From Lethocerus indicus (taxonomy: Eukaryota; Arthropoda; Insecta; Hemiptera; Belostomatidae): 64,000 nucleotides of DNA. Both the position numbers and the translations under genes were made by a program. Below, piece by piece: positions 25,531-37,600 of the stretch. The stretch lies in assembly GCA_019843655.1 (NCBI GenBank), contig JACDQD010000103.1:3100001-3164000 (forward strand), read 5' to 3'. Each line of letters starts with the position of its first letter. The stretch's first letter is position 1. Under the pieces are notes generated by a model, which saw only the letters and a program-made list of their open reading frames with translations, was not told where the DNA came from and did no database searches.

Positions 25531-26177
25531 GCCCAGCCGCCGCCACCCACTACCATCCTCAAGTGCACCATATGCCAGGAGAGGCTTGAGGATACCCACT
25601 TTGTTCAGTGCCCTTCTGTACCTCTGCACAAGTTCTGTTTCCCTTGTTCGAGAGACAGCATCAAGAGACAAGGAGCTGGTTCTGAGGTCAGTATTGCATT
25701 GTGCAACCAATTTTTGCTGGAAGTTTCATTCTAAAATATGTAACATTATGAATGAAATTGTGTATATTATGGAACCAACATTGGCAAATAGATGATACAA
25801 GAATGTGGGGGATAGTGCATAATTAGATAAATAAACCAAAAAAGAGGGATTAAAAGTATCAATTTCTTCCTATCTTAACACATGGAAAAATAATTTTAAT
25901 GAAACCACTGTCATGATTCTTTAAAATAAGAAATTATTTTGCTGGGGTTTTGCGAGCATAATCTTATTATAAAAAATAAATTGACTATTTGTTTTGTAGT
26001 GGACTAACAGTAATATAAACGGGGTAATAATAAATTGCATTGATGTTACAGGTATATTGCCCAAGTGGTGACAAGTGTCCTTTGGCAAATTCAAATGTTC
26101 CTTGGGCATTTATGCAAGGAGAAATTGCAACTATTCTTGGTGAGGAGTTCAAGCCTAAGAAGGAACGGGATACTTAA
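21713..26177 (+). CDS. Pits: IRF2BP-family transcriptional co-repressor (fly Pits-like), four coding exons
   Basis: Exons are 21713-22652, 24645-24923, 25313-25686 and 26052-26177. All introns are GT-AG with matching phases (1, 1, 0), giving about 572 aa; vertebrate IRF2BP proteins are of similar size. Residues 15-39 form the diagnostic N-terminal C4 zinc finger (C15, C18, C36, C39; [14 protein letters not shown] and [16 protein letters not shown]). The middle is low-complexity (Ala, Gly, His, Pro, Ser) with a 12-residue Gln run at about 25495-25530. A C-terminal C3HC4 RING has ligands C491, C494, C506, H512, C515, C518, C534 and C540, split by the last intron. The start is fixed by the in-frame TAA just upstream. 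In this family the zinc finger binds regulators such as IRF2, and fly Pits partners Ttk69 and Sin3A in nuclear repression. The product is therefore expected to be nuclear. Exon 1 is CpG-rich and the later exons less so. Confidence 0.95.
22704..22763 (+). repeat. 60-nt near-perfect hairpin in Pits intron 1
   Basis: Arms of 27 bases (22704-22730 and 22737-22763) are complementary with one mismatch around the 6-base loop AATAGG. It begins 51 bases after the exon 1 donor. The stem is short for a canonical animal pre-miRNA. It could be a small foldback insertion, a structured splicing element or an atypical small-RNA hairpin. Confidence 0.8.
22967..22974. promoter_or_regulatory. CRE palindrome TGACGTCA
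   Basis: An exact CREB/ATF octamer in intron 1 of Pits, followed by CCGTCTCC. It is one of three in this intron. Confidence 0.45.
23370..23377. promoter_or_regulatory. CRE palindrome TGACGTCA
   Basis: An exact octamer in Pits intron 1, 403 bp after the previous copy, flanked by C-rich sequence. Confidence 0.45.
23759..24107. promoter_or_regulatory. GC-rich intronic island with CRE and GGCAAC repeats
   Basis: This CpG-dense part of Pits intron 1 contains GGCAACATC at 23759, TGACGTCA at 23806-23813 and a 16-bp-period direct repeat of GGCAACGTC (24083-24091 and 24099-24107). GGCAAC is an RFX X-box half-site. A Z-DNA-prone alternating tract (23998-24038) lies inside. Composition and motif density suggest an alternative promoter or intronic enhancer. 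Confidence 0.4.
23998..24038 (+). repeat. (CA)n/(CG)n alternating purine-pyrimidine tract
   Basis: Forty-one bases alternate strictly between pyrimidine and purine: CG units, then about eleven CA units, then CG units. This is an optimal composition for left-handed Z-DNA. It lies in Pits intron 1. Confidence 0.85.
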
Positions 26178-29090
26178 AAATGAGCCAAGGTTTGCCCTAT
26201 TGGAAGGGATGGAATCCATTGTTGACTTCTTTTGCGAAGTGCAAAGTATTTCTTTGTAAATACTCTCTGGCACGTGGCTATTACCCCTTGGTGGGGTTGC
26301 CACATGCTAGTGGCTACCCTGATAGTTATTAAATTATCGGGGGATGCCATGATGGTCATAAATCAGCTGAGCACGGATAGTGTGTCTCTGTCTCTGAATC
26401 TGTATAATCAGGGATGGCAGTCACCCTTGCCATCACACCTATTATCATCACCTCTACCGTTAGGTGACTGACCACTAGGTCTATGTTCGCAATGTCCATT
26501 TCTCTTTACTTCTTCCTCTCCTTCTGTCCTATTCCTTTTTCTCCTCCTGTCTGACTGGACTGTGTGTCTATAATTGTTACAGTTGGTGGTGGGCATTTAG
26601 CTAGCTTGCATTAGCTCTATTGGCCCTCCCCCTCCTCTTTGATCTCTGAAGTATTATATATTAATTTACTGACCAGAGATTGATTGGATGGAATTTTAAT
26701 GTAATAAACTTGGAATCACACTTCCAGCTTTCCTGTACTAATTTTCTGTGATTGAATTCCATTTTATTTTTATTATCTACCTGGAAGTTAATGCCCTTTT
26801 CCCTTGCCCTTACTTGATTGTTGTTCTTTTTTTTAATTGTAAATATATTTTTTTGGACAAAACGTACTGTGTTATTTGTACTTTTAAAGTAAGACTTCAA
26901 TTATTGTTTAATTGTAAATGTAAATATGGATAAGAGATAAATGTTGTAGTTAGTAACAGCAAAGTCAATGAAAATATTTTTGCTGCGCATAATGTACAAA
27001 AATTTGGCCATGCGTGATTGTGTACAAATTTTTCAATTTTATACTGTTTAATTAATTGTCTTTCACTGTCTAACTAGCTCAGTATATCCTCTTGCTACGC
27101 TTATTATATTAGGTTTTATCTTATCTCGTGCAAATGTGTGCTAGTTGCAGTTAGACTATTATTTAATACCTTGTCTTGTCAGATGGATAATACCCGGAGC
27201 AGATAAGAATACTTTTAAACGAGGCCGACTTGACTCCTTATTTGTCCTGAAATTTTTTGTTGAAATTCACCCCATTTTAGAAATGTGTCGACTATTTTAA
27301 ATTTTCCGAATTTTACAATAAAAATGATTAAAGGAATTGATTGTAGTAAATGTTTCAACCACTAGTTATCAGCCTCCCTGAAGGTTATGTAATTATTAAT
27401 TTGTGGCACCTTATCCTACCTCTCATGTCCTTCTTTTGTTTGATTTCTGTATATTTTATATAGTATTATAACACTTATGTGCGAAGGTGTAACATAGTTT
27501 TGCCTAGTCACTGTAAGGACTTAAATGTCCCAGAGAAAGGAACTCCAGAACTCGCGTGCGCTGAAAGAGAACCCTTGCTGTGTTTCTCTCGCCTAGGTTG
27601 AACAATTCAACACTAAAACTTGCTTTTGTATGTATAAATAATTAGCCTCTAAGGTATATTTTCAAACGCGAGCTATTTCCTCTAGTGCTTTTAAAAGACA
27701 CACTACTACTATTACTATTACTGCTACTTCTACTGTACTACTACTTCTACTGATAGTGCTATTAAACTGTTAATATGTAAAAATTGTAACATATTTCCCT
27801 GTCGGTGATGTTTTTGAATGCTGTAAATTGTAAATACTGAAATGTTAACAATTACTATTATTCTAAAACTTAAACTATATTAATATAACATGATATTGGA
27901 AAAATACAATTTGCTCGGATGCTATATTTAATCCCATTCTTTTGTTAATTACAAAAGGCCAAGGGCTCCATTTGATGGAATGGTGTGTCAGAGGTATTAT
28001 ACATGTTGTAGCCTATGTGGTAATATGTAGATACCTGTAGGGTATTAATGTTTATTATATATTTGTTATATTACTGACTTGTTTATACAACTGACTGATT
28101 ACACTGTGATCATTAAAAAAAACTTATTAGTAACTTGATTATGAACTAGTTTTGGGGGTTGTAGCAACATTTCTTGTTTCTAATTAACCATATACCTTTG
28201 AGGTAGTTTTTTATTTTTTAGTTGACTTGTTTATTAAGTAACACCTTATAACTAATATATATGTATTTGCTTTTATATACATATATAATCCAAACACCCT
28301 CCCCCATATCAAGAATATGATGCAATAAAATTGGCAATGTATGGTTGTTGCATTTAATGATGAAGTTAGGGTCATCTGTAAAATGAAATAGCCATTAAAT
28401 ATTGGAAATGTAGTAGTTTAGAGCTGTTTTTACCATACCATCAACAATTATATGATTTTGTATTTCTCTGTATGTACTAATGAATTTTTATTTTAAGTTG
28501 CATCGAATTTAGCTTCTGAAGAACCATGCTTAATTTAAATAGTGTTGAACTAGGCCTAGTAAAGTGGACCTGTGACTGTTGAAAGTTTGTACATATAATT
28601 TTGGTAATGTTAGCAGATGTATCTAAATACCCCTTTTATTGGGGTTCTGTATGATTTTTGTGATATGTGTTTACAGGTGGGTCATATTTTATGCTTAAGC
28701 CATATGCTCATATGTTGTACAGTAAAATAGAAGTAGGAAATTGTATACACCAGAATAGTATAAGGTTATATGAGAGTTCATTATACAGAACAGTGTATAT
28801 ATTTAAGAAATTGTATGTTGTCATCATGCTAACAACCTGTAGAAAACAAATTGTCTGTGTTTGGTATATAACCCATATTGTACCTTGGGTACAATTTTGA
28901 CCAGTTATTTTGTACATTTTGAGAATTGTTGGAATATATTGGGACTATTAGACAGTTGTATAATGCAGTTTTCACTATATGCTTTTGTAGTCTTCACTGG
29001 ACAAATGAGATACCCAAAATAAATTCAAAACTCATTTCTTGGTTACATTTAATAAAAAAGAAATAAACAACCTGCTTTTTTTGATAAACC
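26178..29090 (+). other. probable Pits 3'UTR
   Basis: Sequence after the Pits stop has no coding exon and is CpG-poor like the Pits gene body. CpG returns only at about 29.8 kb. Five UGUAHAUA (Pumilio-type) octamers occur at 26838, 26919, 27829, 28588 and 28794. An ACT/TAC-rich simple repeat lies at 27703-27753. Three AATAAA signals cluster at 29018, 29051 and 29062, which would give a 3'UTR of about 2.9 kb. An earlier AATAAA near 28323 could give a shorter form. Confidence 0.5.
29018..29067 (+). terminator. cluster of three AATAAA polyadenylation signals
   Basis: AATAAA at 29018-29023, 29051-29056 and 29062-29067, followed by a T-rich stretch (CTGCTTTTTTTG). It is the densest signal group between the Pits stop codon and the next CpG-rich promoter-like region. 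Confidence 0.45.
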
Positions 29091-29099
29091 TTTCTTACC

Positions 29100-31694
29100 T
29101 GTTCATCTCTTTGGTTGTCATTTGAATGTATTCTATGTCGGTACCAAGTAATGCAAAGGGAATAGGTATTTACTGGTTATAATTTTTGTAGTTTTCTGCC
29201 CTCACTAGCTAATTCAGTCCAATGCAACACAAATTTCAGGTTCTCATCATTGTCAATAATATAGTCAGGTATGCTAACTGTCAATAGGTCTTTCTGTTAG
29301 CCCTGAATGATAAAACATTATTGACATTACACAATTATTTCTACAAACTAAAAGTGCATAATAGCCCATGTAGCTGATTACCCTGACCAAGTCCAAAAAT
29401 TAAATCTGAACAGTTGTTCTAATTGTAATTTGTGACTACAAAGTATTTGTACATGCCATAGAGTGGTTGCAGTTGCATTTAATTATTGAGATGATATTTG
29501 GTGCAACAGAGATAGCACTAATATAACTTAAAATCTAATCACAAACTTGTAGGGTTTGACTTTGAAACAGCTATTACACAAAAAAGGTAGATGTTTATTA
29601 TACTGGTATGACAAAAGCACTATCAATAATAGAACCAGAAGAGAATTTATATGATATATTATACTTACGAATCATGTCTATTAATTTTTACTTTCTGGAA
29701 TTATTTTTGAATTAATAGCTATTATTTTCAAACTGGGAGGATTTGAAATTATTTGAATATTCACTTTTGTACGTTTAATTTCCATTGATATTTCATAAAA
29801 ATATTTTCTCTTTTCAGTTCGTGTTTTCCAGCCTGTATGCGTAGGTTTCATTCATTGAAAACATTTATGTATTTATTTTTGAGCGAATTGTGATTAGGTG
29901 AAAATAATAATTGTGATCGATTCTAGAACTTTGCAGTTCTCCTCCTGACCATATACGAGGATCTCATTATTATTTGGTCTTCATCGTCTTCAAACTGAAG
30001 CAAAATATGTTTATGAAGTATATACTCGTTTATTTTCGAATTAAATGGTACCGCGGTATCGAAACTGCCCCCTGTCTTAGGGTGGGCATCTAATTTGTCT
30101 AAAGAACTACGGTATGTAGAACATATATTACGAAGTGTTCTAAGGTCGCGGTTATTTAAAGCGTTACCTAAAGCTTTGTTTATCTGGTCGTCTTCAAGTA
30201 GAGAGTATTTGAATAAGATAGGTTATCATCCTCCAGATTAAATAAGTGTCGAACGTTAATCATATCTCTATCGCACGCTCCCTCGGTGTAACCCGCTGTT
30301 TGTCTTTCCCGTACACATATCCCTGATAAGTTATTAAAAATTCTCCACAGAATATTCATAACACGCGCTATAAATTGAATGTACACCCGACAGCTAAAAA
30401 CTCCAAAATTTGCGCTTTTATAAACCCCGTGCTATAGTTTAGAAACGTCAGAAAATTCCAATTCTTTATTCTATTTAGAAATCCGGGAAAAATGTGACTG
30501 CGCAGAATTGAAAATTCAAATTCATGACGATACAAACCTTGTAGTTTTCTCTATCATTTCGCGTTTTAACCCTTTCCTTGACGGTTTTTCAGCTACTTCG
30601 CGATCACCAGTAGAACTCAAGTTATAGAACAAAATATTTATATTTTTTATAACAAACGACCCTATCCCTGACCCACCACGTGGAGGCGTTCGTTCTGCCC
30701 TGGGACAAACCTCTTAGAGGGAAAACCTTCTTCCTATTTATCTGTGCATAGTGGATCGCTGGGAAAAATAACCGTACTCTGCGAATTGTCTGAACGCTGA
30801 ACAGTTGTGGACGGCAGCGATGTATCATTGAACGTTGGCGGTCGATGCGTCTGTGTCAATTAGGCAAGGGTGAGATGGCGGGGAGAAGAAGGAAGGGAGA
30901 CTGATGAAGCGGAAGGGGAGTGAGTCAGGTAGACAAAGCGAGAGAAAGAGAGAGTAATAGAGCCGGAAACCGGAGGGGGAGAGAAGAGAATTACGGTCCT
31001 AACCTGGGTCACATCTATGACGTCAGTCTTCGCTCCTTTGGTATGCCCAGCGGGAAGGAACTGCTTGCTCTCTATTGATCCCGGCCAATATCCGTCCGGT
31101 TGCATTTAGGAATGTCCCTGCTCAGAGACCGTTAATTATTAATAGCCGCGGTAATTGTTTCTATTTATAAATGTATAAATTTAAACTTCGTTGCTTTAAT
31201 TAATGACTTGTCATGCTCAATTAAACGGCAGTGTCATGTTTTAATATGCTACGTTTGGTGTACGTAGGTGCTTGCGTGAATCCAATTTTCACTTTATCGA
31301 CGACTTCGTGGTATTGGTCACAATTGGCACGAAGTAGATCGTACTCCTGAATTAATGCTGCTGCGAATTGTTTCAATAATTGAATTTGGAAAATAAATGT
31401 GAATGGATAGCGGAATTTGAATATCTCGTTATCGCTGTTGTAAGAACATAAGAATAATAGATGATCCATTTTTCGTTGATTTATAGATAAATGAATGTTT
31501 CTTTATTGGAGCCCCGTCCACCCACTTTCATTCTTCATTCATTTATTTCAGATCTCATTTTGTGTTGCGTTCATATCTGCGTTATATCATAATGTAGTAA
31601 ATATTTAGCTAAGAGTTTTCTCACATTATGGTTTTGAATGTTGTTCACTGAACTAATCTTCGTGTAATGTCTAATAACTTCTTTGAATTTTCAG
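29100..31694. other. intergenic region and probable gene 2 promoter zone
   Basis: CpG density rises from about 29.8 kb, suggesting that the 5' part of gene 2 begins here. A GA-rich segment lies at 30860-30990 and an exact TGACGTCA at 31018-31025. I could not find a first exon with a start codon that fits the phase needed at 31695. A minus-strand frame at 31221-31469 is discussed among the findings. Confidence 0.4.
31018..31025. promoter_or_regulatory. CRE palindrome TGACGTCA
   Basis: An exact CREB/ATF octamer, 670 bp upstream of the first recovered exon of gene 2, in a CpG-rich block. Confidence 0.45.
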
Positions 31695-34600
31695 GACACC
31701 AGAATGGCCTACTGGGACCTATCCTTTAGATCATTATCTGAAGACGACCGGTACTGTAACTGTAAGTACTGCAATAAATTCTTTTACAGTTGGTACTGTT
31801 TTATTTTAAATTTTTAACCGAAATTAATAGAAACAAATCAAATTGATTTCAGTTCTTTTATTGAATTGAAGTTGCAACTCTGCCGGTGACTTTATAATAT
31901 TGCACTAGTTTAAACAGTATATTTGATATTTAGTTATAATAGTTTAAAATATTGGGAAGACACCAATTCTTTCCGGTTATTCCTGTTGGCTCCTTGTCTG
32001 GTTGCATTAAGTGCTGTTATCAGTTGAAACTCTTAGGCCCTTGACGAAGGAGGCGCAGCGGTCGACCCTCCCAGTTCGACGAAGAATGCAGACGACCTGA
32101 AGGTTAATTGGGAATTCTTAAAGAAAACCGACAATTTGCTCAATAGAGCCGAATCTGAATGGGAAGTACCTTTGCTTAAGCACAAGCTTATTCCGAAACA
32201 TGTCCCGGAATGCGATGAAAGGTAAGTAAGAAAACGCTATTGACCTCTTGAACTAAAATTCGGGATTTTTTTGTTGTTATATATAAAACCGTTATTTCCT
32301 GTTCTCAGCGAAAGCGATTATTACACTGAAAAGTTGGTTGAAGTAGAATTCTATAAGGCGACATGCGATCTTCCCAAGGTAGGATATTTAATTTTTCAGC
32401 GTTTGAAGAGTGAAATCCTTTTTATGAGGAAGGTTTTACTCAAATCGTTATCCCATAATGTCCAAGATCTACATGTTTCTTCGGACAGTAGTTTGGCAAT
32501 TATCTTAACAACAGTAGTGGCAGTATGAACATCTCTGTTACCGTGGTTGATTTAAATCAAGTATGCTTGTTTAAATTATGAGAGATATCGATCGATTTAA
32601 TCTATAAATGCTTTATTAACACGTTTAACCGAAGTCCAATACACACTGTTACAGCCAGACACGAAGAACCGTCTTGGGCCTGTTCGCGAAGCATTTCTGA
32701 ATCCTGGTACCCAAAGTCAGGAAAGGACAAATTCTATGCCGCAGGGTAAGAAGAAAGAATATTCGCATTTGTGTCGGGAGCGAACTCAGCATCGGCACGA
32801 TGGAGAGACCGGTTTTCAAAGAACTGTTACTACCGAATGTAGGCACATTGGACGCGTAGTTCCTGAAAAGTCCAGTGTGCGGGGAAAGGAACAGTTGGGC
32901 TTGTCCCCGATGTGCGGTCATCCCAACGAAGCGGGCGAATTTAAGTTCAATGAAAATCCAAGAGTGACACATTGTAAAAATGCTTCCAACAGGAAAGTCG
33001 TTGCTATAGACAGGCAGAACGACTTTCTGTCTCGGAACTATTCGCCGAAACAAACTCCTACTTTCCGAACCGGTCCAAAGCCGACGAAACAGGCCCAGTT
33101 AAAGGGTATAGCGGGGTCCGAAAATACAACCAATGATCGCAGTTGCTTTAAAAACAAATCTTGCGGAGCCGTTATAAAATGCAAAGGAAACAACAAAAGC
33201 AATCCCAATTGTAAAAATGTATTTAATGCCCAGGAGGAAAATGAAAATTCGAGTTTGCTGTTAGAGTACATCGAAGACGACAGATCGGACTTGGCCAGTC
33301 AGAAATCGATGGTCGCCGCCTGCCCGACACCGCGAAATTTACAGAAACAAGTTCAGTCCGGATTGACCATGAAGGATCTAGAAACGAACCAGCCTGATAC
33401 TGGTACTGACAAAATAATCGGTCAGCATGAAAAGAAAACGTACCAAGAGGCGGCAGAAATAAAAACACTCGATGCAGCCACAAATACGGAGGTCGCGTTC
33501 AAGCCCAGACCTAACACTGCAATTGTAACGATCGTATCTCGCCAGGACGAGAGCAATAAGAATGGCGATAGTGGAGGAAGATTGAATTCTGGTAGACTCA
33601 TTCAGGTGCAGCACCTTCCCAAAATGAACATTCGTCCCCAATTGACAAAACAGTTAGGGGCCAGTGTAAACATTGCCACCGCCGTGGAAGAGTTCGCCAA
33701 CCGAGAAAGGAACAACGTGGCCCTGTTCAACTTAGTCCACGGGACCGGGCCACCGAACGAATCGGACAATATTTCTTACGCGAACGACGGATCGGGCAAA
33801 GAGGAAACCTGTGAGGCCGCTCGGTCTCTCGGCGACAGCAAAAGCTCCATGAGCTCCTGCAGTCTCTGCAGGAATTGTTCCGAGTGCAACGAAGAAAAGA
33901 TGACCGGCGCCGGAAAGCACTTGCACGATGCTGCGGTTTCACTATCGGAGAAACTGAACAGCGTTCAAAATCGGGGCGCGGGCAGTTTAAAAGAAGCCCT
34001 CGATTCTCTAGTTCGGAGCGTACACGACATGTACGCTCTTCAGATTAGACAGTTAAGAGAGCTCAGCAACGGAGATAGTTTTGGTCCGCAGATTTCTTCC
34101 AGGATGAATCTTGTGGCAGAACTGTTGGCAGAAGAAATTGAAAAGGAAGGCAGACATGGCGATGATTATTATCCGAGACTAAACAATATAGTAAGACATT
34201 TGATATCAGATATAAAGTCAACCAACATGGGTAGTACCGAACAAAGAAAAGATGATCCCCTGAGACGTCCTTCTTCTTCCAAAATGCATTCTGGTAAGCA
34301 TTTATTTTCCTCATCTACTTTCTCTTTATTTTTACCTTGCAAAAGTAAAATTATTGCCATGGCACTATATTCTTACTTTCTTATAAACAATAATGAAGTT
34401 GACATAAATAATACAGTTTGGTACTTCTGATTAAATTAAATTTAAAGGTTTTTTCTCAGGCACAATATTTGAAATCCGTTATTTTTTCAACTTTCTCTGA
34501 GCCTTTTCAGCCACCTAAATGGTTATAGACGAGAGATTCGACAAGCAAATTAAGATGAAATTATTTGCGTATTCTTTTTCTTCATTTTACTATGTGCTTA

Positions 34601-37600
34601 TAAGTTTCAAAATAGTTTTTTGTGTAGTTTTGCAGTTTATACTGTCTCTGTGTATTAGGCATTTCAGTATTTGTGATATTTATTTAAAATGTATGTGAAT
34701 AATATATCCTAAGTTTTTTATAGATTCAAGCTCTGTGAAAAGGCCATCTACCTACAGTTGTCAACATCCAAAATTGAATAGAACGTACAAAAGACCCGAA
34801 GGTGTAAATCCATGTGCTGCTCATCAGCTGAAGGAATTTGGGATAAACCGTTGCAAAGCCAATGTTCCTAAAAATAATGAAGAATCTACTGTGATTGACG
34901 ATGAAATAAGATCAAAAATTTCAAATGGGGAAAGCTATGCCAAACACAGTATAAAGAAACCAGAATCACAGTACCTATCATATAGGGAGCTTACACCTGG
35001 AGGAAATCAAACCATAAAAAAGTCAGACCTGCCTAATGCAATTAGCGACTTGAAACTGAAGAGGATTGAAAGAGTTTGTGATATTAATTACCATCTGAAG
35101 TCCATGACACTGGATGCAAGGCACCAAAATAGTGGTATACTGAAAAATGAGGATCAAGAAAATGTTGGTTCTAATAAATTAAATGAAACATATATGTAAG
35201 CTATTTTTATTTTATAGTTGCAATAAGTAAATTAAGAACTAACTTGAAACTTTTAGTTATTTGTAAGTTATTTTAGTGTACCTATTGATGGGGCTGAAAT
35301 GGAAGTGAATTCACAACTACAAGCTACAAATAAAGATGGTGGCCAAGTTACTACTAAAGAGGTCCTGACTTTTCCCTTATGAATGTGTTATTTATAGTAA
35401 TAGAAATAACGTGAAATATAAAATTGCACAATACAGGAGTACATACTGGAGTTAAATATTTTGAATTAATATACAAATATTTTACATATTTCCCAAAAAC
35501 TGGTATTAAAAAAAATTCTTTTAGTTTCGAAATATTTGTTACAGGTGAGAGATAGTGATTATGAGGATGACTGGGAACCTGATGAAGACTTCATTGTTTC
35601 TGAAGGCACCAGTCACTCGACAAAAAATGAAGGTGATTTGGTTTTTTACCTTGATCAATACAATATAATACTTTGCACTTCTAATTTATGTGCTTGTATG
35701 TGTGCACATATGTATTTAAATATATATTTGTGCAGACACACGTCTGAAAATTTGAACTGATTATGAACATAATTCCAGAACATTCATTAGAACATAAATA
35801 ACATAATAGGATTACAAGTAACAAATTTGGCCATATGCAGACTGGCATTGTAAGTTTCAATTCAGTTTTCAATAAAATCAGGATATTTGTTATCTTTTGT
35901 CAGATTTTATGTACTTAAATTTCTCAAAAATTGTAATATTCTTGTTTTATGAGATTTTACTATTCTAATATGTATAGTGCACTATTTAAAATATAGTAAT
36001 TTGACACCACATTTAAAATACAAAATGTTATACACAGGTGCATGTACAAGTTATTTGGGGTACAGTAGTTGAGTAATCCATCAAAAAATATATTGTAAGT
36101 GTTAACAATTAAAATCTTGTATTTTATAGGATATTTCAAGTATCTTTCTTATAAAAAATGCATTCATTATAAAACTAAATCCCAAATTGAATTTATGAGA
36201 TTCTGTAGAGGGAGTTAGGGGCTCAGAAATTACCTCTCCCCCCCTTAAGATGCACTGTCAGGTTTCAACTGTGGCTAAACCAGTTTATTAACCAGTCATT
36301 AATATACTGATAAAAATTACATTTTACCTATCTGTTCAGGTTTCTAATAGTAATCATGGTTGAATATGCATTAGTGCTTGCAACATTAACTACACCTTAG
36401 GAGGATTTATTAAGAGAATATGAAGGGAATTTCTTCCTGTATTTTGAATATTATATTCAAACTATGATATTCCAATCAGTAACATTTACTAATAACATTA
36501 ATTTATTTCAGGTTTTTCCAGTTCTAAAAAGAATTCAGTTGATTCAATGGAAGATGAACAGAAACTTGAACCTTCTGTAGAAAGTATCTCAGTCAGTGTA
36601 GAGAATGTAAGAGAATGTAGTGGTGCTTTACTTCGAAGTAAACAGAGTACAGTTTTAAAGGACAAAAATGACAAAAGAAGTATTCATGTCGGTAACACTG
36701 ACTGGGTAAGATATAATAAAGAGTTGGATGCTTTTTCTCACAGTGATGTCTTAGGGAATTGTAAAAATTCTAAGAAGATAACTGGTTCATATTTAAATTC
36801 ATTATCGCAAGACGTTGAATATTCTTCTACTATGAGGAATATTTCTTCATCAAATAATCTAAGTAATAATGGTAAAGTTGGTCAAATATTTCAGTTAGAC
36901 AATTTTACTAAAATAATAGATGAAATAAAGAGTAATTGTTTAAATGAAAACAAAATTATAGAATATGTCAATGAGAGGATTGATGATTGTTTAAATAAAA
37001 GAATCAATAACAGGCCCGATTTGACATCTGAAAATCATAAAATTAATGACGAAGTAATATCTGGAAAAATGGAGGGTAGTAAGGATTCAAAAACAAAATT
37101 TGAAATAAGATTACCACAGTTATTGAACGAATTTGATGGAGTTGTTTCAATTCATAACACAGATAACAACAACGAGATCAAGTTGTCACTTATTGTGCCT
37201 GAAGGAAACTGTGAGTCATTAGTAGTAAATCAGAAAAAACAATTTATTAAAAAATTGCCACAGCTAGTTCACTGCTCTGTACAAGTGGGAAATGAAGATG
37301 GTGAAGAAATTAATGACAAATGTAACAGAAATACAATGACAGAAATTATTAATGAAGATATATTGAATAAAGCTCAGGTGGAATCAAAATCAATTGAACA
37401 TGTTACTACAAATATACTGAAAGATATTGTGGAAGAGAAACTCAATAATGTGTTTAAAAAGTATGAAAGTAGAATTCCAATATGTCACCATGTTTGCTGT
37501 AATTCCTCCAAAGAACAGTCTCTTATGCCCAGTTCTAACTTCACGCATAGTTTAGATAATATGAATAGGGAAGAAGAACATCTTGTAAAATCAGAGTGTA

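Noticed and set aside
30870..31060. ATG-containing segments tested as first exon of gene 2
   Set aside because: None of the ATG-donor combinations gave the phase required at 31695, and several met early stops.
31705..31761. ATG-initiated frame in the first recovered exon of gene 2 (MAYWDLSF...)
   Set aside because: Joining this frame to the next exon meets TGA at once. The alternative frame joins cleanly in phase 0.
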